64,000 bases of DNA, taken from NCBI RefSeq assembly GCF_964186625.1, contig NZ_OZ075110.1, positions 62,001-126,000 on the forward strand, in the 5' to 3' direction. A program made the position numbers and the translations under genes. The notes under the pieces were generated by a model. That model saw only the letters and a list, made by a program, of their open reading frames with translations. It did not search any database and was not told the origin of the DNA. The DNA comes from Asticcacaulis sp. MM231 (GTDB taxonomy: Bacteria > Pseudomonadota > Alphaproteobacteria > Caulobacterales > Caulobacteraceae). Positions 55,750 through 64,000 of the stretch are shown here, one piece after another. Position 1 is the stretch's first letter. Every line of letters starts with the position of its first letter.

Positions 55750-58008
55750 ATGCGCCGAACACTTGGTATTCTTATAGCCGCTGGCTTGCTCGTGACAAGC
55801 CCAAGGGCTGATGCGCAAACCTATTCTTATGACGACCTTGGAAGGCTCTCAACCGTCATCTATGCCGATGGCAGCAAGGTCGTGTACCAGTATGACGCGG
55901 CCGGCAACCGCACAGCTGTCACAAACATACCCCCGGCGCCAAACGCCGGAAACGTTTTGTTGTCAGTTCCTTATAACACCGCGGGCTCAGTAACCCTGAC
56001 GCCGACGGGCGTTTACTCTGCCCTCTCCGTTGTGACAGCGCCCGCACATGGTTCGGCAAGCATCAGCGGAACGACGGCAACCTTTACACCAACGGCGGGT
56101 TACTACGGCGCAAACTCCTTCACCTACCGCGCAACCGGCCCAGGCGGAAATAGCCCGGCAGCAACCGTCAGCGTCACGGTGGGCTTACCCGCAGCACCGG
56201 TGGTCAGTAATAAGTCGCTTTCAGCCGGCTACAACACGGCCGGAACAGTCTCGCTAACGCCTACGGGTGTCTATTCTTCCGTAGCGGTGGTCGCAGCGCC
56301 TGGACATGGCTCCGCGTCGATTAGCGGCACGACTGCGACCTATACGCCGACGACTGGTTATTATGGCTCTGACAGCTTCACCTACAATGCGACAGGTCCG
56401 GGCGGAACGAGTTCGACTGCGACGGTGACCGTAAATGTCGCAACGCCCGCCGCGCCGACGGTGAGCGCCAAGACCCTTGCTGTCTCCTATAATACGGCCG
56501 GTACCGTCTCGCTTACACCAGGCGGGGTCTATACCTCTGTCACGGCCGCTACGAACCCGGCGCATGGCTCGGTTTCCATTAGCGGCACGACCGCCACCTA
56601 CACCCCGACAACATCCTATATAGGCTCCGATAGTTTTACCTACACCGCGACAGGTCCGGGCGGCACCAGCGCCGCAGCGACCGTAAGTGTTACGGTAGCC
56701 GCACCTGCGGCGCCCACCGTCAGCAATAAGGCGCTCACCGTCGCCTATAATACCGCCGGTAACGTCTCCCTGACGCCAAGTGGTGTCTACACATCCGTCG
56801 CCACCGCAACGAACCCGGCCCACGGCGGTGTCTCGATCAGCGGGACTACAGCGACCTACACGCCGACGAGCGGCTATTACGGTTCGGACAGCTTTACCTA
56901 CACAGCCACAGGACCTGGCGGCACGAGTTCTGCGGCCACGGTTGCCGTTACAGTGAGTACGCCGCCTGCGCCGACGGTTTCGCCTGCTACGTTTACCGTG
57001 GCATACAATACGGCCGGTACAGTCTCGCTAAATCCAAGCGGTGTTTATACCTCTGTTGCCGCGGCGACGAACCCCGCACACGGCTCTGTGTCAATCAGCG
57101 GGAGCACGGCGACCTACACACCGACGAATGGCTATTACGGCGCAGATAGCTTCACCTACACGGCGACAGGTCCTGGTGGCACGAGTTCAGCGGCGACCGT
57201 TTCTGTTACTGTCGCCACACCGGCGGCACCGACTGTCTCGGCTAAATCTCTGTCCGTCGCCTACAATACCGCCGGGAGCGTCTCGCTTACGCCAAGTGGG
57301 GTCTATAGCTCAGTTGCCACCGCTTCCAACCCGGGCCACGGAACGGTGTCCATCAGCGGTACAACGGCCACATATACCCCAACGACGGGTTATTATGGCT
57401 CTGACAGCTTCACCTACACAGGCAGCGGACCGGGCGGCACCAGCTCGCCTGCCGCCGTTAGTGTAACGGTTGGCAATCCAGCTGCTCCCACCGTCGGCAA
57501 CGTGTCTTCGACGGTGACCTACAATACGGCAAACCAGATTGGCTTAGCTCCGTCGGGTGTCTATAGCTCGCTGGCCGTAAGCTCTAACCCAGCCCACGGT
57601 TCCGTGTCTATCAGCGGAACGACGGCAACCTATACGCCAGTCACCAACTATTACGGCGCTGATAGCTTCACTTATTCCGCAACAGGACCAGGCGGAACGA
57701 GCGGACTTGCAACCGTTTCGCTCAATGTTGTCGATCCGAACAATCACGCGCCTACGTGTACGGGATATGTGGTCTATCCGACTTCCCCGGGTATCAGCGT
57801 CAACCCCGCCACCTTTACATTCCAGAACGCTGGCTTGATAAATCACTGTTCGGATCCAGATGGTCATACCCTTACAGTTGTCAGCCCTTCAGCCCCATAC
57901 ACCATACAATCCTACTGGAATGAACCAGCGCAACTTACATACACCGTGACAGACGGCCATGGCGGTTTTGCGACCGGCTACGCGACCGTTCTCCGCGGCG
58001 GAAACTAG
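55750..58008 (+). CDS. Secreted protein with YD motifs and seven Ig-like repeats (locus C)
   Basis: 752 aa from ATG 55750. Signal peptide (LGILIAAGLLVTSPRADA), two YD motifs (YSYDDLGRLSTV, YQYDAAGNRTAV), then seven Ig-like units of about 86 residues with the same internal motifs as the locus B stalk (YNTAG, SGTTATYTPT, GYYGSDSFTY, GPGGTS). The C-terminal 85 residues are different: two cysteines, SDPDGHTLTVVSP and LTYTVTDGHGGFATGY, a cadherin-like end instead of the glycine-rich tip. It is divergent from the fused RHS gene, with 217 bp between the starts. Likely a surface stalk of the same system. Confidence 0.82.
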   Translation: MRRTLGILIAAGLLVTSPRADAQTYSYDDLGRLSTVIYADGSKVVYQYDAAGNRTAVTNIPPAPNAGNVLLSVPYNTAGSVTLTPTGVYSALSVVTAPAHGSASISGTTATFTPTAGYYGANSFTYRATGPGGNSPAATVSVTVGLPAAPVVSNKSLSAGYNTAGTVSLTPTGVYSSVAVVAAPGHGSASISGTTATYTPTTGYYGSDSFTYNATGPGGTSSTATVTVNVATPAAPTVSAKTLAVSYNTAGTVSLTPGGVYTSVTAATNPAHGSVSISGTTATYTPTTSYIGSDSFTYTATGPGGTSAAATVSVTVAAPAAPTVSNKALTVAYNTAGNVSLTPSGVYTSVATATNPAHGGVSISGTTATYTPTSGYYGSDSFTYTATGPGGTSSAATVAVTVSTPPAPTVSPATFTVAYNTAGTVSLNPSGVYTSVAAATNPAHGSVSISGSTATYTPTNGYYGADSFTYTATGPGGTSSAATVSVTVATPAAPTVSAKSLSVAYNTAGSVSLTPSGVYSSVATASNPGHGTVSISGTTATYTPTTGYYGSDSFTYTGSGPGGTSSPAAVSVTVGNPAAPTVGNVSSTVTYNTANQIGLAPSGVYSSLAVSSNPAHGSVSISGTTATYTPVTNYYGADSFTYSATGPGGTSGLATVSLNVVDPNNHAPTCTGYVVYPTSPGISVNPATFTFQNAGLINHCSDPDGHTLTVVSPSAPYTIQSYWNEPAQLTYTVTDGHGGFATGYATVLRGGN
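55930..57732. repeat. Tandem ~258-bp coding repeats (Ig-like) in the locus C stalk gene
   Basis: Seven consecutive units coding the 86-residue Ig-like domain, more alike to one another than those of locus B. Several short stretches, such as the codons for SGTTATYTP, are nearly identical between units, so slippage or recombination could change the unit number. Confidence 0.78.
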
Positions 58009-58039
58009 TGCAAAAACGAACGTACTAATTGAGAAAGTT

Positions 58040-58432
58040 ATGGGCATGGCCTGGCAACGGAAAATGAATCAAGCAATCGCAGCCATATCGTTGATGCTCC
58101 TCATAAACGGCGCTTTAGGAGGAAACGCATTGGCACAAACGGAAGGTGGTCCGTCTTGTCAGAGCAAAATCCTGACAATTGGACCAATGCCGGCTGATTT
58201 AGAGCTGGGGGCATTTTCCGTCGATCCTCTGAAAGATGGTCCGGCATGCGTCGATCCGACTGGCGGGAGACTCAGGCTTGTGTCCGTCGCTGCACCGGGC
58301 ACACTCGATCCCACCTTTGGCATCCATGTCAACGCGCCGCCGGCACCTGGGCAGACCTTGACTATCGGCTTCACCGTCGAAGATTTAAAGGGCGTGCGTG
58401 CCTCGACGACCCTGTCGATTGTCAGGCAATAG
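58040..58432 (+). CDS. Small secreted protein after the locus C stalk gene
   Basis: 130 aa from ATG 58040; later in-frame ATGs (58046, 58064) are possible. Signal peptide (AIAAISLMLLINGALGGNALA). The mature part has two cysteines and an Ig-like strand pattern (SVDPLKDGPACVDPTGGRLR, LTIGFTVEDLKGVRAST), similar in style to the last domain of the stalk protein 31 bp upstream. It is probably co-transcribed with it; a capping or partner subunit is a guess. Confidence 0.62.
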   Translation: MGMAWQRKMNQAIAAISLMLLINGALGGNALAQTEGGPSCQSKILTIGPMPADLELGAFSVDPLKDGPACVDPTGGRLRLVSVAAPGTLDPTFGIHVNAPPAPGQTLTIGFTVEDLKGVRASTTLSIVRQ

Positions 58433-58647
58433 GGGTTGCCGACCAACGCTAGCAAAACCGAACCGCGCCCTTTGGATCGGACTCCGACGCTGGGAATTCC
58501 GGTTCGCTGATCTGGCCCAAACAGAGTACGTCAATATGTCTGAAGCGCATATTGGTGATCCGTGACGCCCGCCAAATCGCAGGCCTGCAGGCTCCTGCAG
58601 AGGCGACCTGGAGACTCAGTAGACATATGATTGACACGGAGCACGAG

Positions 58648-59334
58648 CTAACCATGCGTCTGGACCGTTGTGACGCTTGCAGCGCAGTTTGGCATGACAG
58701 GCACGCTGATATCTTCTTCAGCTATGACAGCAAAAAGGTGGTGCGGATCTCCGAGAAATCGAACCAACCGCTCCTGTAGTCTTGAACCATTGCTCGCCCG
58801 TATCCGCCACACCTGACCATCGTGACCTGCAGACACTGAGATAATACCCGTCCCCTCGGGTAGCGGCTTGTCCGGTGATGCGTAGCCGTACTTTGAGAAT
58901 AAGCTCCTAAGGCAATCAAACTGTGGCGCGATTCCATCATCGGAATGCTGCGTGTAGACCCTCAAAAACTCACTCTTGGGAATAGCCGTATATTTCGCCA
59001 ATGCGCTCTCGTCGACCTCGGCGATTTTGGCAAGGGGCCATTTACGGCCTTCGTATTCCGCGCGTAGAGCCACCTTGATCGTGCCGCCTGGAACCACGAT
59101 GCTTTCGTCGCGGACGATCGTCGCATCGCCTTGCGCCCTCGTGATGTCTGCCCCTAGTCGCAATATCGCAGTGTTGATAGCCTCATCCTGCTGTGCCCTG
59201 AAAAGCGCTCGCTCGGCCTGTTTTTTTTGCGTCATGACCAGACTGAGAACACCCGCGCACAGCATGGAGAGGGCGGCGCAGATAACGATGGCTGTCACAC
59301 TCGCATAGCCAGCATCATCGGACAGGCGGCGCAA
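58648..59334 (-). CDS. gspK: GspK-like minor pseudopilin
   Basis: 228 aa. The N-terminus DDAGYASVTAIVICAALSML is a prepilin site followed by the hydrophobic helix, without Glu at +5, which is typical of GspK, the pseudopilus tip. The body is shorter than usual GspK (about 300 residues) and has two cysteines. It overlaps the end of gspD by 20 bp and is last in its block, an unusual place for gspK. Assignment rests on the N-terminus and context. Confidence 0.6.
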   Translation of the reverse strand: MRRLSDDAGYASVTAIVICAALSMLCAGVLSLVMTQKKQAERALFRAQQDEAINTAILRLGADITRAQGDATIVRDESIVVPGGTIKVALRAEYEGRKWPLAKIAEVDESALAKYTAIPKSEFLRVYTQHSDDGIAPQFDCLRSLFSKYGYASPDKPLPEGTGIISVSAGHDGQVWRIRASNGSRLQERLVRFLGDPHHLFAVIAEEDISVPVMPNCAASVTTVQTHG

Positions 59335-61240
59335 GACCAGCCTCCGGCGCTGCCGCGGGTATAATCAGGAAGCCTTGCCGCATAAGTTCCTGCAAATCCG
59401 CGCTAAAATTGGCGGTGATGACGCCATAGTCAGTCGGGTTACGGATGATCTTGGCCTGCAGAAGAATTACAAGCTCGGTCCGGCCGCGCGAATGGGTTTG
59501 GCCCTTGAAGAGCCCACCCACCAAGGGAATGTCTTTCAGGCCAGGAATGCCATTGTCGCTGGTGGAATCGCTGGAACTGATCATGCCGCCCAGGGCCACG
59601 ACTACGCCTTCCGGGACGATGAGGCTGGATTCGATCTTGCGTTGATTGATCGTGGGGGAGTCGATGCCCGATGTGACCGTTTTTACAACCGAGCTCACTT
59701 CCTGGCTGACCTGCAGCATAATCCGGTTTTCGCTGGTGATGCGCGGCGTGACTTTCAGCATCACCCCCGTGTCCTTATAGTCGACTGAGTTGATCACGGG
59801 CGTATCGGACGACGATGTGGATTGCGCCGATTGCACCACGACTGGCACCTGGTCGCCCACCTGCAACGTCGCCGCCGTATTCTCGACCGTCGTGATCTTC
59901 GGCGCCGAGACGATGCGGACATTGGACTGCGAGCTCAGGGCGTCGATCGCTGCGGAAATATCCGTCCCGACGTAACTGATCGAGAAGCCCGGCGCGACGG
60001 GATTGAAGCTCGTCGAGTCACCGGTGTAATTGCTCACCTTGAGATGGCCGTTCGAGGCCAGCGCCGCCCAGTCGATTCCGTAGTTCAAATCCTTGGTGAG
60101 GGCGACCTCCGCAATCGAAGCCTCGATAAAGATTTGAGCCGGCTCATGGTCGATCTCATTGAGCACCTCCTGAAGACGGATACGCGTCGCTTCCGGCGCA
60201 TTGATGATGATCGAGTTGGTATCCTTATCGGCCACAATGCGCACACCGTCCGCGCCCCCCTGCCCCGCCGTATAGCCCGCACTGCTGGAAGCAGGCAGTG
60301 AGCTGGTTGAGGTTGCGGTTGCCGGTGTGGTCCCGCTTCCAGCTAATGATGGCTGCATAAGGTCAGATCCATTACCAACGACAGCGTTGAGCGTTTTGAC
60401 GAGGTTTTCAGCAGATGCTCCGCGCGGGTGGTACACCCATGCCTTGATGGCCTGATCCTTAGACGGCACATCGAGGCGTTGCACCCACTGGCCGATATGA
60501 TCAAGCACGTCCGACGACTGCGAAAAGGCAAATATACCGTTCAGCCGGCGCATGGGTGCAATCGCGACACTCGATGTGCCCGACGCCTTGATAAGGTCAG
60601 TCAGATCGGTCGCCACAGCCGAAGCGTTCGCGCTCGATAACGGATAGAAGCGAATCCGCAACTCGCTAAGGGTACTTTGATCAAACAGGGCGATCGTGGT
60701 GATCGCATTGTCCAACTCATCGGCCCGACCACCCAGCAGTATCAGGCCCTGTTTGTCGGATGAATAGAGGACGAGGTCAGACTTGGAGACTGATGTCAGG
60801 GCCTTGGCGATTTCTGTCGCGGAGCCGTAGTTGACTGGCACCGCCCGAATCTGGAAGCCAATACCAGAAGCTTTGCCGGTGCCCGTGGTAATCTGCCCGC
60901 CGACCGTCGCCGATTTACGTGGTTTAAGGACGACGGCCTGGCCCTCCTGCATCATCACGACGTCATATTGACTAAGGGCCGCCTCGAACGCGGCCAGAAG
61001 CTGCGCCTTGGTCAGCCTTTGCTCGATGCTGAAATTGATCTTGCCGGCGACGCCTGGATCAACGCGATAGGCAACCCCTAAACTGTTACCGAGGATTTCC
61101 TCAGCCACCTGGGAAATGTCCGCATCCTTGAAGACAAACGTATAGGTCTGGGCCGACTGCGCCACAGCGCGTAGCGGCATCGAAACGGACAATGGCGCCG
61201 CGACAACTGCGACCGCCACTACCAACGAATTATAACGCAT
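59315..61240 (-). CDS. gspD: Type II secretion outer-membrane secretin GspD
   Basis: 641 aa with a signal peptide (VVAVAVVAAPLSVSMPLRAVA). The N0 domain reads YTFVFKDADISQVAEEILGN, then N1-N3 domains (AEIAKALTSVSK-like repeats, VVADKDTNSIIINAPEA-like strand) and the secretin core. The core includes NYGIDWAAL, VQVGDQVPVVVQS-like strands and the signature VPEGVVVALGGMISSS, GIPGLKDIPLVGGLFKG, TELVILLQAKIIRN. It forms the outer-membrane gate of the T2SS. It starts 5 bp after the GspC/N-like gene. Confidence 0.93.
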   Translation of the reverse strand: MRYNSLVVAVAVVAAPLSVSMPLRAVAQSAQTYTFVFKDADISQVAEEILGNSLGVAYRVDPGVAGKINFSIEQRLTKAQLLAAFEAALSQYDVVMMQEGQAVVLKPRKSATVGGQITTGTGKASGIGFQIRAVPVNYGSATEIAKALTSVSKSDLVLYSSDKQGLILLGGRADELDNAITTIALFDQSTLSELRIRFYPLSSANASAVATDLTDLIKASGTSSVAIAPMRRLNGIFAFSQSSDVLDHIGQWVQRLDVPSKDQAIKAWVYHPRGASAENLVKTLNAVVGNGSDLMQPSLAGSGTTPATATSTSSLPASSSAGYTAGQGGADGVRIVADKDTNSIIINAPEATRIRLQEVLNEIDHEPAQIFIEASIAEVALTKDLNYGIDWAALASNGHLKVSNYTGDSTSFNPVAPGFSISYVGTDISAAIDALSSQSNVRIVSAPKITTVENTAATLQVGDQVPVVVQSAQSTSSSDTPVINSVDYKDTGVMLKVTPRITSENRIMLQVSQEVSSVVKTVTSGIDSPTINQRKIESSLIVPEGVVVALGGMISSSDSTSDNGIPGLKDIPLVGGLFKGQTHSRGRTELVILLQAKIIRNPTDYGVITANFSADLQELMRQGFLIIPAAAPEAGLAPPVR

Positions 61241-61245
61241 ACCTT

Positions 61246-61725
61246 TTATCCCCCGACACTGCTTGTTGGCGCCGCCGCTGCGGGCGTGTCACTCATATTC
61301 ACTGTACGCTCTCCGAGTGGCGTATCAAATCGTGCGCTTCCCGCCTGAACGTCGATAAGCTGCACGTCACCGCTAAGCTCGCCGGCGCGAAGCCAAGCCG
61401 GTGAAGCACCATCTATGCCGACCAGCGCAGCCTTGCGACTGGCGGAGATCGACACGCCGAAGAGCTGAAAGGTCTTCTCAGCATAGGCGCCCGTACCCGT
61501 CGTCATAACGAAGATAGGATGCTCGACAAGACTATCGGCAGAACCACTGTGAGCTGTTTTTTTCGCCAGCGTCGACAGCTTCGGCGCCGCGTTGGCATCC
61601 TTGGCGAGAGCGTCCAATTTTCGACTGTCGGACTGGGTCGGGTCGATGAAACCAAGAAGAAGCAACAAGGCCCCGCCCGTCACCGCACCGACGCTCAGGA
61701 CTATCCTTGTTTTTTCAATCGACAA
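61246..61725 (-). CDS. GspC/GspN-like type II secretion component
   Basis: 159 aa. One N-terminal membrane helix (IVLSVGAVTGGALLLLLGFI), a linker, then a small beta domain (FQLFGVSISASRKAALVGID, LIDVQAGSARFDTPLGERTV) that looks like the homology region of GspC, which contacts the N0 domain of GspD. There is no PDZ domain, so it is a short GspC or a GspN-type protein. It overlaps the gspM start region upstream by 25 bp and lies directly before gspD. Confidence 0.65.
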   Translation of the reverse strand: MSIEKTRIVLSVGAVTGGALLLLLGFIDPTQSDSRKLDALAKDANAAPKLSTLAKKTAHSGSADSLVEHPIFVMTTGTGAYAEKTFQLFGVSISASRKAALVGIDGASPAWLRAGELSGDVQLIDVQAGSARFDTPLGERTVNMSDTPAAAAPTSSVGG

Positions 61726-62240
61726 TAGAGCCGTCCTTCCACGTTGAGATCGACCGAGCTGGTCTGATTGCGCAGATGCATACTGTCCAGAAATACTGTG
61801 GGCTGGTACTGCGCCAGGATATTCAACGCGCCCACGGCCTGCTCGTAGCCACCACTGGCTTTTAGAGTGAGCGTGTAAGCCCGCAACGGATGGATGCCAT
61901 CTGTGGGCCCATCATCTGAAACATCCAGGGCCTCTATCTTGACCCCACTGTTAAGCAAAGAAGCGCTTAGGCGGTTTCTGAAAGCATCGCCCAGATCCTC
62001 AGTACAGACACTACCCAAGGGATAGGTCTGAAGATCGCCTTGTGTCTTCTCAGCGGCCTTTATAACAAGCGCCTGCCGCTCCAGAGCCGCCATGCGAGCC
62101 TTGGCATCGCTTGGTTTAGAGAGACACCACATACCGACCATCAGGATCACCATCACAGCCCCGGCGGCATAGGCGCCTATAGGGATGTCAGCGATACTAA
62201 ATCCGGCAGGCTTGCGCCTTTGAAACCTTGGTTCGATCAT
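61701..62240 (-). CDS. gspM: GspM-like type II secretion component
   Basis: 179 aa from ATG 62240, overlapping the gspL stop by 4 bp; the open frame upstream of it is shadow. Short cytoplasmic start, one membrane helix (GAYAAGAVMVILMVGMWCL), a coiled segment (ARMAALERQALVIKAAEKT) and a ferredoxin-like periplasmic domain (AYTLTLKASGGYEQAVGALN). This is the GspM/PilO plan. It pairs with GspL in the inner-membrane platform. Confidence 0.72.
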   Translation of the reverse strand: MIEPRFQRRKPAGFSIADIPIGAYAAGAVMVILMVGMWCLSKPSDAKARMAALERQALVIKAAEKTQGDLQTYPLGSVCTEDLGDAFRNRLSASLLNSGVKIEALDVSDDGPTDGIHPLRAYTLTLKASGGYEQAVGALNILAQYQPTVFLDSMHLRNQTSSVDLNVEGRLYCRLKKQG

Positions 62241-62983
62241 GGCTGGCCATCCTGACCCGGGGCAACCCAAAGCCAAACGTCCTTCCGGACGGGCTTCGTC
62301 GATCTTTGCAGGGGGACGGTTGCGTCCTTCACCGGTGAATCCTTGCCTCTTGCCTCGACCGCCCAATAGCCTTTATTCCAATAGAAGGCTTCGATACGCG
62401 ATGCCGGATCGCGTTTGAGGCTAAGCGTCTTAAGTTCGGACAAGGCCTGGCTCATCGATCTATGCCTCAGATCGAGCTCTTCCAAAGCGGCAGCGTCCAA
62501 TCGCGCTTTCTGTATGCCAGTTGCCTCGCGCACCGCGCGCGTCATCTTGGCCTCCAGCGTGCTTAATCGATCTTCTTCCGCCGCGCGACGTTGTAAGGTG
62601 AGTGTTCCCATGGCGAGCAGGCTAATCGCCATCACTAAACCAGAGCCCAGTATCCACATCTGAGACTTGTTCTGATCTGACCTTTGCTGCGGCGACGGCA
62701 TGTCGATGGCAATGCGTTGTCCCTGGATGTCCAGCTCGAATTTCAGGCCGTCGCGCATCTCAACGGCTCGCAGATAGATAGCAACAAATTTGCCTGTTTC
62801 ACCAAACGCCCAGGGCTTCAGTCTACGCACGACGATGGTGATATCATCGCCCGATACCGGAGAGGTGTGCTCTGCCTCGAGCCGGGCGACGCGGGTTTGG
62901 TCCCACGGCCAAGCCGGCGGCGCGTTGACCACGCGCGTGAAGGGTTTGAAGCGCACGCGCTCCTGAATGTTCAGATCGTTCAT
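62237..62983 (-). CDS. gspL: GspL-like type II secretion component
   Basis: 248 aa, ATGA-coupled on both sides. A cytoplasmic N-terminal part of about 105 residues (much shorter than the usual actin-like domain of GspL), one membrane helix (MWILGSGLVMAISLLAMGTL), a coiled coil (EEDRLSTLEAKMTRAV) and a periplasmic domain. Position between gspJ and gspM supports GspL. The small cytoplasmic part may change how it contacts GspE. Confidence 0.62.
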   Translation of the reverse strand: MNDLNIQERVRFKPFTRVVNAPPAWPWDQTRVARLEAEHTSPVSGDDITIVVRRLKPWAFGETGKFVAIYLRAVEMRDGLKFELDIQGQRIAIDMPSPQQRSDQNKSQMWILGSGLVMAISLLAMGTLTLQRRAAEEDRLSTLEAKMTRAVREATGIQKARLDAAALEELDLRHRSMSQALSELKTLSLKRDPASRIEAFYWNKGYWAVEARGKDSPVKDATVPLQRSTKPVRKDVWLWVAPGQDGQP

Positions 62984-63522
62984 GGCATCGCCACCTTGGA
63001 AGTGTCCGGTTCAGTCTGAGGGCTGACCTCACGGCAGTTACGCGAAATCATATCAAACTGGCAATCGCCTGCATGTTCAACCGGTAATTTAATAACGGCT
63101 AGGGTTTTCCCCTGCTGATCCCGTAGCGCCACGGCTTCAAGACGCGCTGACGGCGTTGAAGAGGATGGCTGGCCGTAAGGCCAGACGGCATGGGCGCTAC
63201 CGCCACTCAGGTAAACAAATGTGCCTGTTGGTGCGCTGAGGGTACAAAGCGGGGTTGGCGCCGTTGGATCGCAGGGAAAAGCCATCTGCCTTGCATCCCC
63301 CTTAAGCTTGTCGTCGGTTATGGGTTGAAGGGGCAAAAGCCGCTTGGCGGCCTGCGCCTGAAATGAAATCAAATCCTTGTCTCTCTTCGCTTGCGTGACA
63401 ACGCGCGAATTGAATTTGGCGACTATCCTGCTGGCCTGTAATGCCCCTGCCAGTGCCAGGCTGATCACAAGTAAGGCGATGAGTGCTTCGGTCAGCGTAA
63501 ATCCTGAATCCTTCCGGGTCAT
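62980..63522 (-). CDS. gspJ: GspJ-type minor pseudopilin
   Basis: 180 aa from ATG 63522, which overlaps the upstream stop by 4 bp. A short leader MTRKDSG precedes FTLTEALIALLVISLALAGA, a textbook prepilin site with Phe at +1 and Glu at +5. The body has four cysteines. Length and place after gspI fit GspJ, which caps the pseudopilus with GspI and GspK. Confidence 0.72.
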   Translation of the reverse strand: MTRKDSGFTLTEALIALLVISLALAGALQASRIVAKFNSRVVTQAKRDKDLISFQAQAAKRLLPLQPITDDKLKGDARQMAFPCDPTAPTPLCTLSAPTGTFVYLSGGSAHAVWPYGQPSSSTPSARLEAVALRDQQGKTLAVIKLPVEHAGDCQFDMISRNCREVSPQTEPDTSKVAMP

Positions 63523-63890
63523 GAAACGGGCACTTGGGAACACCAGCGCGTCCCCACCAGGTGATAGGCCCGTTGACGTTTTGGCGCTCTGACATCGACA
63601 GAAATCTCGCACATCGGCACGTCATTGACCCTTTTGGACTGGACCGTAACCTTATAGGCAAGGCCGCCCGACACGCCTTTGTAATCACCGGCGATGCGGG
63701 GTGTTGCTTCCATGAGGCCGATCATCAGGTGCTGCGCGTCCCCCATGTCTCTTGCCGTTTGAGTCTGAGAGCGAGCAATTTTGATGGTCGTGAGACACAG
63801 CGCTATCATGAGGGCAATGATGGCAGTTCCCGTCAAGGCGTCTACCAGCAAGAACCCGGCCTCGCCATCGCTAACCTTCTTACATTGCAC
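63519..63890 (-). CDS. gspI: GspI-type minor pseudopilin
   Basis: 123 aa from ATG 63890. Leader ending DGEAG, then FLLVDALTGTAIIALMIAL: Phe at +1, but Asp where most pseudopilins have Glu at +5. The length (about 120) matches GspI. It is the first gene of the minus-strand block visible in the window and is coupled to gspJ by ATGA. Confidence 0.65.
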   Translation of the reverse strand: MQCKKVSDGEAGFLLVDALTGTAIIALMIALCLTTIKIARSQTQTARDMGDAQHLMIGLMEATPRIAGDYKGVSGGLAYKVTVQSKRVNDVPMCEISVDVRAPKRQRAYHLVGTRWCSQVPVS

Positions 63891-64000
63891 GCTGCCCCCA
63901 CCATGAAAGACCTCGCGATCATCCCTAAAAAAGTAACATATTCCTTCACAGCGAGCAACCGTGCGTAGTATGCTGCTCTCATGACATGGGGCAAAAAGAC
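63891..64000. other. Divergent promoter region upstream of the gspI block, possible plus-strand gene start
   Basis: The region should hold the promoter of the minus-strand gsp block. On the plus strand TTCACA and TAGTAT, about 15 bases apart, precede an ATG at 63981 (MTWGKKD, open to the window edge), which may begin a divergent gene. Too little is visible to identify it. Confidence 0.3.

Noticed and set aside
55930..57732. CRISPR array
   Set aside because: The repeats are about 258 bp, contiguous without spacers, and lie in frame inside one coding gene.
1..64000. tRNA, rRNA or riboswitch genes
   Set aside because: I looked for TPsiC-like arms, rRNA signatures and common riboswitch cores and saw none that held up; a covariance-model search would be needed to be certain.

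Overview
The window looks like a chromosome segment of a GC-rich alphaproteobacterium, probably of the Caulobacterales (an Asticcacaulis-like organism is my guess). Grounds: codon use, a type II secretion (T2SS) locus, small WGR-domain proteins, paired secreted M13 and S9 peptidases, and RHS/YD-repeat proteins. There are no rRNA or tRNA genes that I can see, so the placement is an inference.

Layout. (1) 1-11 kb: a mostly minus-strand accessory cluster holding a small multi-TM protein, an FAD/NAD(P)-type oxidoreductase, an unknown protein, a large PIN-like protein and a STAND-like protein with a degenerate P-loop. Set into it on the plus strand is a compact three-gene cassette: a YqcI/YcgG-type haem N-oxygenase, a PhyH Fe/2OG dioxygenase and a GNAT acetyltransferase. 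It resembles a minimal pathway for an N-oxygenated amine. (2) 11.6-18.3 kb: an unknown gene, a decayed ISNCY-type transposase, and a divergent S9/M13 peptidase pair sharing an intergenic region with four TACGA-N6-TCGTA dyads. (3) 17.7-27.7 kb: a toxin-antitoxin/defence island (AbiEi/AbiEii, RES/Xre-like, a PIN protein, an AAA ATPase with an S8 peptidase), with scars of an integrase and a restriction-type nuclease and with small WGR genes at both ends. (4) 28-58.5 kb: three related RHS loci. The repeating unit is a signal-peptide protein with one or two YD motifs plus Ig-like and/or Gly-rich repeats, then an N-terminal RHS protein, then a C-terminal RHS protein with a variable tip, then a small immunity-like gene. 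In locus C the two RHS parts are fused into one protein. An orphan RHS tip with an M15-like domain and a secreted partner lies between loci A and B. (5) 46.9-50.9 kb and 58.6-63.9 kb: two blocks of T2SS genes (gspG-O-E-F and gspI-J-L-M-C/N-D-K), mostly coupled by 4-bp ATGA overlaps, which enclose locus C. Locus B ends directly upstream of gspG-O-E-F's far side. This suggests that the T2SS exports the RHS/Ig-like proteins.

At least eight genes are split by single-base frameshifts, including gspF, abiEi, the S9 peptidase and two WGR genes. Most are restored by removing one base. I read this mainly as residual sequencing indels, though true decay cannot be excluded. Such genes are entered as pseudogenes over their full span, with the break position given.
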